NCBI GenBank assembly: GCA_029946105.1
Contig: JAQSDW010000063.1
Coordinates: forward strand, 1 to 50,131
Direction of reading: 5' to 3'
Length of the DNA stretch: 50,131 nt
DNA from: Reyranella sp.
GTDB lineage: Bacteria > Pseudomonadota > Alphaproteobacteria > Reyranellales > Reyranellaceae
Under the pieces are notes generated by a model. That model searched no databases. It was not told where the DNA came from and was given only the letters and a program-made list of their open reading frames with translations. Of this stretch, positions 35,623-46,278 are shown piece by piece; within the stretch, counting starts at the first letter, position 1, and each line of letters opens with the position of its first letter. Both the position numbers and the translations under genes were made by a program.

Positions 35623-35659
35623 GGGGCCTCCTTCCGGCCGCGTGTTACGACGACGCCTC

Positions 35660-36289
35660 ATGGCGACCCCCCTTCTTGAAGTGGCGGATCTGGCCTGCCG
35701 GCGCGGCGGCAGGCGGGTGTTCGAGCGCCTGTCCTTTTCCCTCGGTCCCGGCGAGTTGCTGGCGTTGATCGGCCGTAACGGCAGCGGCAAGACCACCCTG
35801 TTGCGCGCGCTCGCCCTGCTGATGCGCCCCGAGGCGGGCACGATCCGCTGGCAGGGCGTCGAGGCGCGGGGTGAACCCGATGTCTGGCGCGGCCGTCTCG
35901 GCTGGCTCGGACATCTCGAGGGTCTCAAGGCCGATCTCACCGTGGCCGAAAACCTGCTGGCGGCGGAACGCCTGCGCGGGGCACCACCGGCCGAGGACCG
36001 GCTCGACAGCGCCCTGGTCGCCTTCGATCTCTCGTCACTGGCGCAGCGCGCCGTGCGCACCCTGTCGGCCGGGCAGCGGCGGCGAACGGCGTTGGCCCGA
36101 GTCGTCCTTACGCAAGCGCCGATCTGGCTGCTCGACGAGCCGCTGAACGCACTCGATGCGCCGGCGCAGGCAGCTTTTCGCGAAGCCCTCGCCACCCATC
36201 TCGAGTCGGGTGGCGTCGCCATCGCTGCTACCCATGCCGATCTCGGTCTACCCGGTGGTCGCACCCTCGAGCTTGGGACACCGACGTGA
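35660..36289 (+). CDS. ccmA: Cytochrome c biogenesis ATPase CcmA
   Basis: This 209-residue ABC ATPase has Walker A ALIGRNGSGKTTLLRALALL, signature TLSAGQRRRTALARVVL and Walker B WLLDEPLNALD. CcmA with CcmB, CcmC and CcmD releases haem-loaded CcmE from CcmC using ATP in System I cytochrome c maturation. The start is ATG 35660, about 37 bases behind a terminator. A weak TTGGGG-16-TGTTAC promoter could lie at 35621-35648. It overlaps ccmB by four bases (GTGA). It is the first gene of the ccmABCDEFGHI operon. Confidence 0.95.
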   Translation: MATPLLEVADLACRRGGRRVFERLSFSLGPGELLALIGRNGSGKTTLLRALALLMRPEAGTIRWQGVEARGEPDVWRGRLGWLGHLEGLKADLTVAENLLAAERLRGAPPAEDRLDSALVAFDLSSLAQRAVRTLSAGQRRRTALARVVLTQAPIWLLDEPLNALDAPAQAAFREALATHLESGGVAIAATHADLGLPGGRTLELGTPT

Positions 36290-36951
36290 GCGGTTTCGCG
36301 GCTCTCGTCGCCCGCGACTTGCGCCTGGTCTGGCGCCGGCCCGGCGACGTTGCCGTCGTGCTCGCCTTCTTCGTCGTTGCCACGACGCTCTTTCCGCTCG
36401 GCATCGGACCGGAAGCCAACGTGCTGGCCCGCATCGCCGCGGGCGTCCTCTGGTGCGCGGCGCTGTTCGCGGCACTGCTCTCGCTCGATCGCCTGTTCGC
36501 CGCCGACTTCGAGGATGGCACGCTCGACCTGCTGCTGCTGGCACCGTGGCCGCTCGAGCTGGCCGCCCTCGCCAAGTGCTGTGCTCACTGGATTGTGACC
36601 GGCCTGCCGCTGGCTGCTCTGGCGCCCCTCCTGGGTGTGGCTTTCGGACTCGAATCCTCGGTGCTGCTGGCGCTCAGTGCCACGCTGCTGGTCGGCACGC
36701 CCACCCTGTCGCTGATCGGCGGCCTGGCCGCGGCGCTGACGCTGGGCGCGCGCAAATCGGGAGCTTTGCTTGCCCTGCTGGCCTTGCCGCTCTGCGTGCC
36801 GACGCTGATCTTTGGCGCTGGCGCCGTCGAGGCGCTGGCATCAGGTGGGGATTTTGGCGCCCATTTCGCGGTGCTGGCGGCGCTCGCCCTGGTGGCGCTG
36901 GCAACCACGCCGTGGGCGATCGCCGCGGCATTACGTCAGGCGGGTGAGTGA
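36286..36951 (+). CDS. ccmB: Haem exporter membrane subunit CcmB
   Basis: This 221-residue membrane protein has six predicted helices and the family features LVARDLRLVWRRPGDVAVVL at the N-terminus, SLDRLFAADFEDGTLDLLLL (the FxxDxxDGTLE-like motif) and LPLCVPTLIFGAGAVEA. It is the permease partner of CcmA. The start is GTG 36286, overlapping the ccmA stop. A 45-base gap precedes ccmC, the only non-overlapping junction in the first half of the operon. Confidence 0.95.
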   Translation: MSGFAALVARDLRLVWRRPGDVAVVLAFFVVATTLFPLGIGPEANVLARIAAGVLWCAALFAALLSLDRLFAADFEDGTLDLLLLAPWPLELAALAKCCAHWIVTGLPLAALAPLLGVAFGLESSVLLALSATLLVGTPTLSLIGGLAAALTLGARKSGALLALLALPLCVPTLIFGAGAVEALASGGDFGAHFAVLAALALVALATTPWAIAAALRQAGE

Positions 36952-36996
36952 ATCTGGCGAATAGACTCAGGGCTGCGATTGGATAGATAGAGCGAT

Positions 36997-37716
36997 ATGG
37001 CCGACCTTCACTTTCTCGCCAATCCCGCGCGTTTCAGGCGGTTCAGCCAGCGCGTGGTGCCCAGCCTGTCGGGCGCGACGGCGCTGATGCTGGCGGTCGG
37101 CCTTTATCTGGCATTGCTCCAGTCGCCGCCCGACTACCAGCAGGGCGACACCGTGCGGATCATGTTCGTGCATGTGCCCTCGGCCTGGCTCGCCATGGCG
37201 GGCTATGCGCTGCTGGCCGGATTGGGTGCCTCGCTGCTCATCTGGCGCCATCCGCTGGCGGCGCTGATGGCACGCGCGGCGGCGCCGGTGGGCGCGGGCT
37301 TCTGCGCCGTCTGTCTGCTGACGGGCTCGCTGTGGGGCCGGCCGATGTGGGGCGCCTACTGGGTGTGGGACGCGCGCCTCACCTCGATGCTGCTGTTGTT
37401 CTTCCTCTACCTCGGCCACATCGCCTTGAGCCGCGCCTACGACGAGCCGGAGCGTGGCGACCGCGCCGCCGCCATCCTGGCCCTGATCGGTGTCATCAAC
37501 CTGCCGATCATCAAATTCTCGGTCGATTGGTGGAACACGCTGCACCAACCCGCGTCTGTCGTGCGCCTCGGCGGTCCCTCGATCCATCCCTCCATCCTGG
37601 TGCCGCTGCTCTGGATGGCCGTCACCCTGTTCCTGCTGTTCGTGCTGCTGGTGCTGTTGCGCACCGACACCGAGATCGACCGCCGCCGCCTCGAGAATGC
37701 GGAGCAGCAGGCATGA
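36997..37716 (+). CDS. ccmC: Haem-handling protein CcmC
   Basis: This 239-residue membrane protein with six helices carries the tryptophan-rich haem-binding motif WGAYWVWDARLTS (118-130). The two histidines that ligate haem are in FVHVPSAW (H59) and NTLHQPAS. CcmC passes haem to CcmE in the periplasmic leaflet. The start is ATG 36997. Its stop overlaps the first of four repeated ATG codons in front of ccmD. Confidence 0.96.
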   Translation: MADLHFLANPARFRRFSQRVVPSLSGATALMLAVGLYLALLQSPPDYQQGDTVRIMFVHVPSAWLAMAGYALLAGLGASLLIWRHPLAALMARAAAPVGAGFCAVCLLTGSLWGRPMWGAYWVWDARLTSMLLLFFLYLGHIALSRAYDEPERGDRAAAILALIGVINLPIIKFSVDWWNTLHQPASVVRLGGPSIHPSILVPLLWMAVTLFLLFVLLVLLRTDTEIDRRRLENAEQQA

Positions 37717-37770
37717 GCAATCCCCCATGAGCACCCCCCCCCATGAGCAACCCCCCATGAGCAACCACGC
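37713..37770 (+). repeat. Tandem repeat of the ccmD start region with two mini-ORFs
   Basis: The unit ATGAGCAACCCCCC occurs as four starts at 37713, 37727, 37743 and 37757 (spacings 14, 16, 14; the C-run varies). Starts 1 and 3 read five codons (MSNPP) and stop at a TGA overlapping the next ATG. Starts 2 and 4 are in frame with ccmD. The run looks like slippage expansion of an original ATGA junction between ccmC and ccmD. Confidence 0.85.
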
Positions 37771-37897
37771 CGTCTACGTGATGTCGGCCTATCTCGCAGC
37801 TCTGGTGATCCTGGGCGGGTTGCTGATCTCCTCGCTCGCCGCCCGCCAGCGCGTGCGCCGCGACCTTGCTGCGCGCGGTATGGATCGAAAGAGATGA
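37757..37897 (+). CDS. ccmD: Haem exporter protein CcmD
   Basis: This 46-residue single-span membrane protein reads MSNHAVYVMSAYLAALVILG then a basic tail RQRVRRDLAARG, the usual CcmD layout. It stabilises the CcmABC-CcmE complex. I chose ATG 37757. ATG 37727, in frame, would add ten residues from the tandem repeat. The end overlaps ccmE by four bases. This gene is easily missed because of its size. Confidence 0.85.
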   Translation: MSNHAVYVMSAYLAALVILGGLLISSLAARQRVRRDLAARGMDRKR

Positions 37898-38364
37898 CAC
37901 CCAAGCGCATGACACCCAAGCGCCTAAGTCCCAAGCGTCGGCGCCTGTGGCTGGTCGTGGGCTCGCTCGCCGTGCTGGGCTTTGCTGCCACGCTGGTGCT
38001 GACCGCGCTAAACGACAACATCGTCTTCTTCTATTCGCCGACGCAGATCGCCGAGAAAAAGATCCCGCCCGAGCGCCGCTTCCGCATGGGCGGCTTGGTC
38101 GAGGCTGGCAGCGTAAAGAAATCCGCCGACGGACAGGTGACCAGCTTCACGGTTACCGACACGCACAAGACCGTGAATGTCGTCTATCGCGGCCTGCTGC
38201 CCGATCTTTTCCGCGAGGGCCAGGGCGTGGTGGCTGAAGGTTCGCTCGGTGCCGACGGCGTGTTCGCCGCACGCGAGGTGCTGGCCAAGCACGACGAGAA
38301 TTACATGCCACCCGAAGTCGCGAAGGCGATCAAGGACGCTGGTCAGTGGAAGGAGCGCAAATAA
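37894..38364 (+). CDS. ccmE: Haem chaperone CcmE
   Basis: This 156-residue periplasmic haem chaperone is anchored by an N-terminal helix (WLVVGSLAVLGFAATLVLTA). The covalent haem-binding motif is AKHDENYMP, with H133 and Y137. The OB-fold core includes FRMGGLVEAGSVKKSADGQV and GVVAEGSLGADGVFAAREVL. The N-terminus carries a 15-base tandem duplication, MTPKR MTPKR, followed by a diverged third copy LSPKR, so ATG 37909 is an alternative start. The stop codon lies inside a hairpin that leads into repeat copy C. Confidence 0.95.
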   Translation: MTPKRMTPKRLSPKRRRLWLVVGSLAVLGFAATLVLTALNDNIVFFYSPTQIAEKKIPPERRFRMGGLVEAGSVKKSADGQVTSFTVTDTHKTVNVVYRGLLPDLFREGQGVVAEGSLGADGVFAAREVLAKHDENYMPPEVAKAIKDAGQWKERK

Positions 38365-38384
38365 TGCGAAGCATCATTTGCGCT
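38354..38384. repeat. Hairpin folding over the ccmE stop codon
   Basis: AGCGCAAAT (38354-38362) pairs with 38376-38384; after one mismatch three more pairs close a five-base loop. The TAA stop (38362-38364) is in the stem. It abuts repeat copy C, as at copies A and B. Confidence 0.75.
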
Positions 38385-38554
38385 GGCGGGCGGCAGGCGC
38401 TGCAGCGAAGCGAAGCGCCGGGAGCCCGCACGGTTCAGAACAGACAAGACTCGTGCTGCGGCACCTCCTGCAAGGCTCCACATAGCGGGCTCTCGCGCCT
38501 TCGCTACGCTCCAGGCGCTGCCGCCCGCCTGCGCTTTCGCTACGCTGCAAGCGC
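38385..38554. repeat. Dispersed intergenic repeat, copy C (inverted pair) inside the ccm operon
   Basis: The left arm begins GGCGGGCGGCAGG, then GCGAAGCGAAGCGC, GGGAGCCCGC and CAGAACAGACAAGA. The right arm (38468-38529) is its imperfect reverse complement, with GCGGGCTCTCGCGCC and GGCGCTGCCGCCCGCC. A weak 7-base stem TGCGCTT (38530-38536) with AAGCGCA (38549-38555) closes at the ccmF ATG. It fills the 190-base gap between ccmE and ccmF. Confidence 0.8.
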
Positions 38555-40504
38555 ATGATTCCAGAACTCGGCCACTTTGCTTTGATCCTCGCGCTGGCCG
38601 TCGCGCTGGTGCAGGGCACGCTGCCGCTCCTCGGCGCGGCGCGGGGCGACGATCGGCTGATGGCGCTCGGCCGTACCGCCGCGCTTACGCAGGCCCTGCT
38701 GGTCATCGTGGCCTTCGGCGCGCTCACGCAGGCCTATGTCACATCGGATTTCTCCGTGGCCAACGTCGTGGCCAACTCGCACTCGGCCAAGCCGCTGCTC
38801 TACAAGATCAGCGGCGTGTGGGGGAACCACGAGGGCTCGATGCTGCTGTGGGCGCTGATCCTGGCGCTGTTCGGGGCCGCCGTTGCGATCTTCGGCGCCG
38901 GCCTGCCCGACACGCTGCGCAGCCGCGTACTTGCCATCCAGGCGCTGATCGGCGTGGGGTTCCTGGCCTTCCTGCTCTTCACTTCGAACCCCTTCGAGCG
39001 CGTCTCACCGCCACCGCTCGACGGCAACGGCCTCAATCCGCTGCTGCAGGATCCCGGCCTCGCCTTCCATCCGCCGCTGCTCTACTTGGGCTACGTCGGC
39101 TTCTCCGTCACCTACGCCTTCGGCATCGCGGCTCTCCTGGAAGGCCGTGTCGATGCCGCCTGGGCGCGCTGGGTGCGGCCGTGGACACTCGCCGCCTGGT
39201 GCTTCCTGACGCTCGGCATAGCGCTCGGTTCGTGGTGGGCCTACTATATCCTCGGCTGGGGCGGCTTCTGGTTCTGGGATCCGGTCGAGAACGCCTCGCT
39301 GATGCCGTGGCTCGCCGGCACCGCGCTGCTGCATTCAGCCATCGTCGTCGAAAAGCGCGACGCGCTGAAGAGCTGGACGGTGCTGCTCGCCATCCTTGCG
39401 TTTTCGCTTTCATTGCTGGGGACCTTCCTGGTGCGTTCCGGCGTGCTCACCTCGGTGCATGCCTTCGCCCAGGACCCGGCGCGCGGCATGTTCATCCTGG
39501 CCTTCCTGCTGCTGGTCACCGGTGGCGGCCTCGCGCTCTACGCCTGGCGCGCGCCGCAACTGCAGGGCGGCGGCCTGTTTCAGCCCGTGAGCCGCGAGGG
39601 CGCGCTGATCCTGAACAACCTGCTGCTCTGCACGCTGGCAGCCACCGTGCTGCTGGGCACGCTCTATCCGCTCTTCCTCGACCTGCTCACCGGCAACAAG
39701 GTCTCGGTTGGGCCGCCGTTCTTCAACGCCACCTTCGTGCCGATCTGCGCGCCGCTGTTCGCCGCCCTCTGCGTCGGCCCGTTGCTCAACTGGAAGCGCG
39801 CCGAACTGTGGCCGGCACTGATGAAGCTGCGCCTGGCCTTCATCGTGTCGATCGTCGCCGCCATCGTCGCCGCCACCGCGATCGACAGCCGCGCCACGTT
39901 GGCGGCAGTCGCCTTCGGCTTCGGCGTCTGGCTGATCGCGGGCAGCCTGGCGGGCTTTGTCGAGCGGGTTTGGAACGGCAGGCTACGCACCCTGCCGCGC
40001 TCCTTCATCGGTATGACGATCGCGCATGCAGCCCTCGGCGTCGTCGTGCTGGGATCGGTCGGCACCGCCGCCTGGAACACCGAACTGATCAAGACCATGA
40101 AGCCCGGCGACACGGCTGCCTTCGCCGGCTTCGACGTCAAGCTCGACCGCATCGAGAACCTGCAAGGCCCCAATTATATCGCCGAGCGCGCGACGCTCAG
40201 CCTGAGCGTCGACGGCAAGCCCTACACCGTGCTCACGCCCGAGCGCCGCCTGTTCACGGTGCAGCGCCGCCAGGTGGCGGAGACCTCGATCCACACCAAC
40301 CTGCTGCGCGACATCTACGCCACCCTGGGCGAGGGCGGGGCGGAGGGCGGCTGGGTGATCCGCCTCTATTACAATCCGCTGGCGCCCTGGATCTGGCTCG
40401 GCGCCGCGCTCTGCGCGCTGGGCGGCTTCGTCTCGCTGTCGGACCGTCGCCTCCGCATCGGTGCGCCGTCACGTACGCGCGTCTTGACGCAACCCGCCGA
40501 ATGA
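38555..40504 (+). CDS. ccmF: Haem lyase subunit CcmF
   Basis: This 649-residue membrane protein of the haem-copper handling family has the tryptophan-rich motif WGGFWFWDPVENASL (235-249), LLYKISGVWGNHEGSMLLW near residue 82, and RSGVLTSVHAFAQDP. CcmF with CcmH and CcmI attaches haem to apocytochrome c at CxxCH. The start is ATG 38555. No Shine-Dalgarno is present, because repeat copy C reaches the start codon. The end overlaps ccmG by four bases. Confidence 0.97.
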   Translation: MIPELGHFALILALAVALVQGTLPLLGAARGDDRLMALGRTAALTQALLVIVAFGALTQAYVTSDFSVANVVANSHSAKPLLYKISGVWGNHEGSMLLWALILALFGAAVAIFGAGLPDTLRSRVLAIQALIGVGFLAFLLFTSNPFERVSPPPLDGNGLNPLLQDPGLAFHPPLLYLGYVGFSVTYAFGIAALLEGRVDAAWARWVRPWTLAAWCFLTLGIALGSWWAYYILGWGGFWFWDPVENASLMPWLAGTALLHSAIVVEKRDALKSWTVLLAILAFSLSLLGTFLVRSGVLTSVHAFAQDPARGMFILAFLLLVTGGGLALYAWRAPQLQGGGLFQPVSREGALILNNLLLCTLAATVLLGTLYPLFLDLLTGNKVSVGPPFFNATFVPICAPLFAALCVGPLLNWKRAELWPALMKLRLAFIVSIVAAIVAATAIDSRATLAAVAFGFGVWLIAGSLAGFVERVWNGRLRTLPRSFIGMTIAHAALGVVVLGSVGTAAWNTELIKTMKPGDTAAFAGFDVKLDRIENLQGPNYIAERATLSLSVDGKPYTVLTPERRLFTVQRRQVAETSIHTNLLRDIYATLGEGGAEGGWVIRLYYNPLAPWIWLGAALCALGGFVSLSDRRLRIGAPSRTRVLTQPAE

Positions 40505-41040
40505 ACCGCCATCTCCTCTTCCTCCTGCCGCTGGCGACGCTGGCACTAATGGCGGGCTTCTTCGCCTGGTCGCTGCTGGCGGGGCGCGATCCTGCGTCGA
40601 TCGGCTCGGTGCTGGTCGGCCGTCCAGCGCCGCGCCTCGAGGTGAAGGCGCTACGCGAGGCAGAGCCGCCGCTCACCGACGCGCTGCTGAAGAGCGGCAA
40701 GCCGGTGATCGTGAATTTCTTCGCGAGCTGGTGCACGCCCTGCCTCGCCGAGCATCCGCTGTTCGCGCGCCTGGCCGAGCGCGACGGCGCGGTCATCATC
40801 GGCATTGCCTGGAAGAACAAGCCCGAGGAGGCGCGCGCCTGGCTGAAGCGGCTGGGCGATCCCTACAAGTTCGCCGGCGCCGATCTGGAAGGCCGCACCG
40901 GCCTCGACTGGGGTCTGTCCGGCGTGCCCGAGACCTATCTGGTGGATGGACAAGGCATCGTCCGCCGCCACTTCCGCGGGCCGATCACCGAGCGCGACGT
41001 AAACGAGACGATCATGCCCTTCCTCAAGGGCGCAAAATGA
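40501..41040 (+). CDS. ccmG: Thiol:disulfide oxidoreductase CcmG/DsbE
   Basis: This 179-residue membrane-anchored thioredoxin-fold protein has a signal-anchor (LLFLLPLATLALMAGFFAW), active site NFFASWCTPCLAEHP (C78, C81) and the cis-proline region GLSGVPETYLVDGQG. It reduces the apocytochrome haem-binding cysteines or CcmH in the periplasm. ATG 40501 overlaps the ccmF stop, and the end overlaps ccmH. Confidence 0.96.
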   Translation: MNRHLLFLLPLATLALMAGFFAWSLLAGRDPASIGSVLVGRPAPRLEVKALREAEPPLTDALLKSGKPVIVNFFASWCTPCLAEHPLFARLAERDGAVIIGIAWKNKPEEARAWLKRLGDPYKFAGADLEGRTGLDWGLSGVPETYLVDGQGIVRRHFRGPITERDVNETIMPFLKGAK

Positions 41041-41489
41041 AGCGCCTCGTGGCACTCCTGCTTGCGACGCTGCTCGTCGCTCCGGCGCTGGCCGTCGAGC
41101 CGTCGGAGATGCTGCCCGACCCCGCGCTCGAAGGTCGCGCGCGCGAGATCGGGCGGGAGTTGCGCTGCGTCGTCTGCCAGAACCAGTCGATCGACGATTC
41201 GGCGGCCGAAGTGGCGCGCGACATGCGCCGCGCCGTGCGCGAGCGGCTGTCGGCCGGTGACAAGGATGAGCAGGTCTTCGCCTACATGGTCGCGCGTTAC
41301 GGCGACTACGTGCTGCTGAAGCCGCCCTTCAAGGCAGGGACCTGGGCGCTGTGGCTGGGCGGACCGCTGGTGCTGCTGGTGGCCGGTGGCGCGCTCCTGA
41401 TTGCGGCGCGCCGCCGCAAGCTGCCCGTAGCGCCCGCGCCGCTGAGCGAGGAAGAGCAGCGCCGCCTCGCCGCGCTGCTCGACCGCTGA
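41037..41489 (+). CDS. ccmH: Cytochrome c maturation protein CcmH
   Basis: This 150-residue protein has a signal peptide (MKRLVALLLATLLVAPALA), the redox motif ELRCVVCQNQSI (C44, C47) and a C-terminal transmembrane helix (WLGGPLVLLVAGGALLIAA). It handles apocytochrome thiols. This is the short CcmH form; the TPR part found fused in E. coli is the separate ccmI gene downstream, as in most alphaproteobacteria. ATG 41037 overlaps ccmG. Confidence 0.96.
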   Translation: MKRLVALLLATLLVAPALAVEPSEMLPDPALEGRAREIGRELRCVVCQNQSIDDSAAEVARDMRRAVRERLSAGDKDEQVFAYMVARYGDYVLLKPPFKAGTWALWLGGPLVLLVAGGALLIAARRRKLPVAPAPLSEEEQRRLAALLDR

Positions 41490-41502
41490 TGCCCAAACTC
41501 CG

Positions 41503-44552
<3,050 letters not shown>

Positions 44553-44583
44553 TCGGGGGAGCGTGCCTCCCGAAGCGAAAACG

Positions 44584-44716
44584 ACCTCACCCTGAGGAGC
44601 ACGCCGAAGGCGTGCGTCTCGAAGGGTGGGCAACACCGAGACTGCATCCCACCCCAGGGCGGGGGTTACCCCGCCCGCCGAGACGCGACCCTCCGGGCCG
44701 CTCCTCAGGGTGAGGT
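44584..44716. repeat. Palindromic intergenic repeat after groEL
   Basis: ACCTCACCCTGAGGAGC (44584-44600) is repeated as a perfect reverse complement at 44700-44716. Inner parts (GCACGCCGAAGGCGTGCGTC and its imperfect mate) continue the symmetry, and a small GGCGGGGGTTACCCCGCC hairpin lies in the middle. The style matches a dispersed repeat I recall from Rhizobiales-like genomes. It fills the groEL-to-44732 gap. Confidence 0.75.
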
Positions 44717-44731
44717 GAATCGGGAGACCCC

Positions 44732-45238
44732 ATGACGCTCCGTCCGGAATATTCCCTCGGCCATTCCGCCTACAACGCCTTCCTCCACGCCGAAGTCGGC
44801 GAGGAGCTGAACGGGACCAAGCTCACGGTGCTGACCGCGCTCACGCGCCTCGGCATCGATCCGTGGCAGGAGGCCGCTCGCCTCGCCGACCTGCCGCGCG
44901 ACGTCGCCGTCACGGCGCTCGCTGCTGCCCTCGCGCGCCTGCCCCCCATGTCACCGGGCGGCAGCTGGAAAGCAGCCGACGCCGAAGCGATCGCCACGCG
45001 CCTGTCGGCCTTGCTGCCCGGCCAGAGCTCGGCGCCTCTCGCACAGCCGGCCCCGCGCGCCAAAGCCGCTCGCGCAAGCGCGCCGGCCGCCGCCTCGGCG
45101 CCCCGGGCCAAGGCATCGCTCACGACCTGGCTGCTGTGGGGCGTGGCCGGCCTCGCGCTCTATTTCCTGTTCATGCAGATGCAACCGGATCGGGAGTTCG
45201 AGCCGTCGTCTGGACAGAGCGCGATCACACAGCAGTGA
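44732..45238 (+). CDS. Hypothetical protein with C-terminal transmembrane helix
   Basis: This 168-residue protein starts at ATG 44732 with CGGGAG just upstream. The N-terminal 95 residues look folded and conserved in style (YSLGHSAYNAFLHAEVGEEL, LTALTRLGIDPWQEAARLAD). An Ala/Pro-rich linker follows, then a helix (TTWLLWGVAGLALYFLFMQM) and a short polar tail. It resembles a tail-anchored or single-span inner-membrane protein. I do not recognise a family. It is convergent with the hydrolase, 11 bases apart. Confidence 0.75.
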   Translation: MTLRPEYSLGHSAYNAFLHAEVGEELNGTKLTVLTALTRLGIDPWQEAARLADLPRDVAVTALAAALARLPPMSPGGSWKAADAEAIATRLSALLPGQSSAPLAQPAPRAKAARASAPAAASAPRAKASLTTWLLWGVAGLALYFLFMQMQPDREFEPSSGQSAITQQ

Positions 45239-45249
45239 AGTGGCGGCCT

Positions 45250-46278
45250 CTATCCAGGCAATGATTCCTGCCGCGTCTCTTCAAGGAACTTCATTACCGC
45301 GAGATCGCTCCAGGGCTTGTAGCCGCCGGTACCGTGGAAGCCGACATGGCCGCCGTGCTCCGTCAGGACGGGCCTCAGGGACAAGCTCTTGTTGGATCCC
45401 CAATAGTGGCCGCTGTAGGCGCCACCCGGCACCCAGGGATCGTCCAGCGCCGCCAGCACAAGGGTGGGAATGCGGATGCCGGGGAGGAAATTCACGGCAC
45501 TGCTGCGAAAGTAGTAATCCTCGGCGCCGGCAAAGCCATTGCGCGGAGCGGTGAAGACGTCGTCGTACTCATACAAGGTCCGCGACGCCGCGATGTTCTT
45601 GCGTTCGTCCTGTGTCAGCACGGCACCGTCGGCCAGGGCCTCGCGCTTGACCGCGCCGAAGACGTTCCGGTGGTAGAGCAGGTTGCGAAAGCGCAGCAGG
45701 CTGAGGCAGGTGCCGAGAAGATCGATCGGCGCCGAGATGCTGGCGGCCGCGACGAGCGGCGTGCGCGAGCCCTCCTCGCCCAGATACTTCAACAGGATCG
45801 CGCCGCCCACGGAGTAGCCGACGGCGGCGATCCCTGTCGCCGTCAGATCCTGGGGCAGCAGGCCAATCAGCTCGGCCAGGTCGCGGCTGCTGGCGGCCGA
45901 GTACTGGCCGCCGCACGTGGTCCGCGACGGCCCGGCGCCGCGCATGTTGAGCCGCAGCACGCGATAGCCCTTGTCGAGAAGGTAGCCCGACATCCGCCTC
46001 ATGTACGGACTGTCTTCCGAGCCCGGAACACCATGAAGCAAAAGGACCAGCGGCAGGCCCGCCTGTGGCGCAGCCGGGCGGTCGAGCATGGCAAGCATCG
46101 TGTCGCCGCCGTTCAGCGCAATGCGCAGCCGTTCGCTGGTGCCCGGCGACAGGCTGCTGGGCGCGTCGATCAGCGCGGTGGCGAGGGTCTGGAGATCGCC
46201 GCCCCACCACGGGAAGCGCTGCGTGAAGGGCGGCAGCTTGAGCTCGGGCCCATTGAGCGCAGGGGGGGCGGCCTTCAT
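45250..46278 (-). CDS. Alpha/beta hydrolase, YheT family
   Basis: This 342-residue hydrolase has the N-terminal RFPWWGGDLQTLATAL typical of YheT/ABHD1-3-like proteins, an oxyanion region LVLLLHGVPGSEDSPYMRRM, the nucleophile elbow AVGYSVGGAILLKYLG, the acid LAALDDPWVPGG and the histidine in LTEHGGHVGFHG. Substrates are probably esters of lipids; none is established. The start is ATG 46278, overlapping the stop of the DyP fusion gene by four bases, so the two are coupled. The longer open frame upstream is shadow of the peroxidase gene. Confidence 0.9.
   Translation of the reverse strand: MKAAPPALNGPELKLPPFTQRFPWWGGDLQTLATALIDAPSSLSPGTSERLRIALNGGDTMLAMLDRPAAPQAGLPLVLLLHGVPGSEDSPYMRRMSGYLLDKGYRVLRLNMRGAGPSRTTCGGQYSAASSRDLAELIGLLPQDLTATGIAAVGYSVGGAILLKYLGEEGSRTPLVAAASISAPIDLLGTCLSLLRFRNLLYHRNVFGAVKREALADGAVLTQDERKNIAASRTLYEYDDVFTAPRNGFAGAEDYYFRSSAVNFLPGIRIPTLVLAALDDPWVPGGAYSGHYWGSNKSLSLRPVLTEHGGHVGFHGTGGYKPWSDLAVMKFLEETRQESLPG

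Noticed and set aside
35237-35659. tRNA, riboswitch or protein gene in the 423-base gap before ccmA
   Set aside because: No cloverleaf with T-loop, no known riboswitch core that I recognise and no ORF with coding character; repeats and the candidate small RNA account for it.
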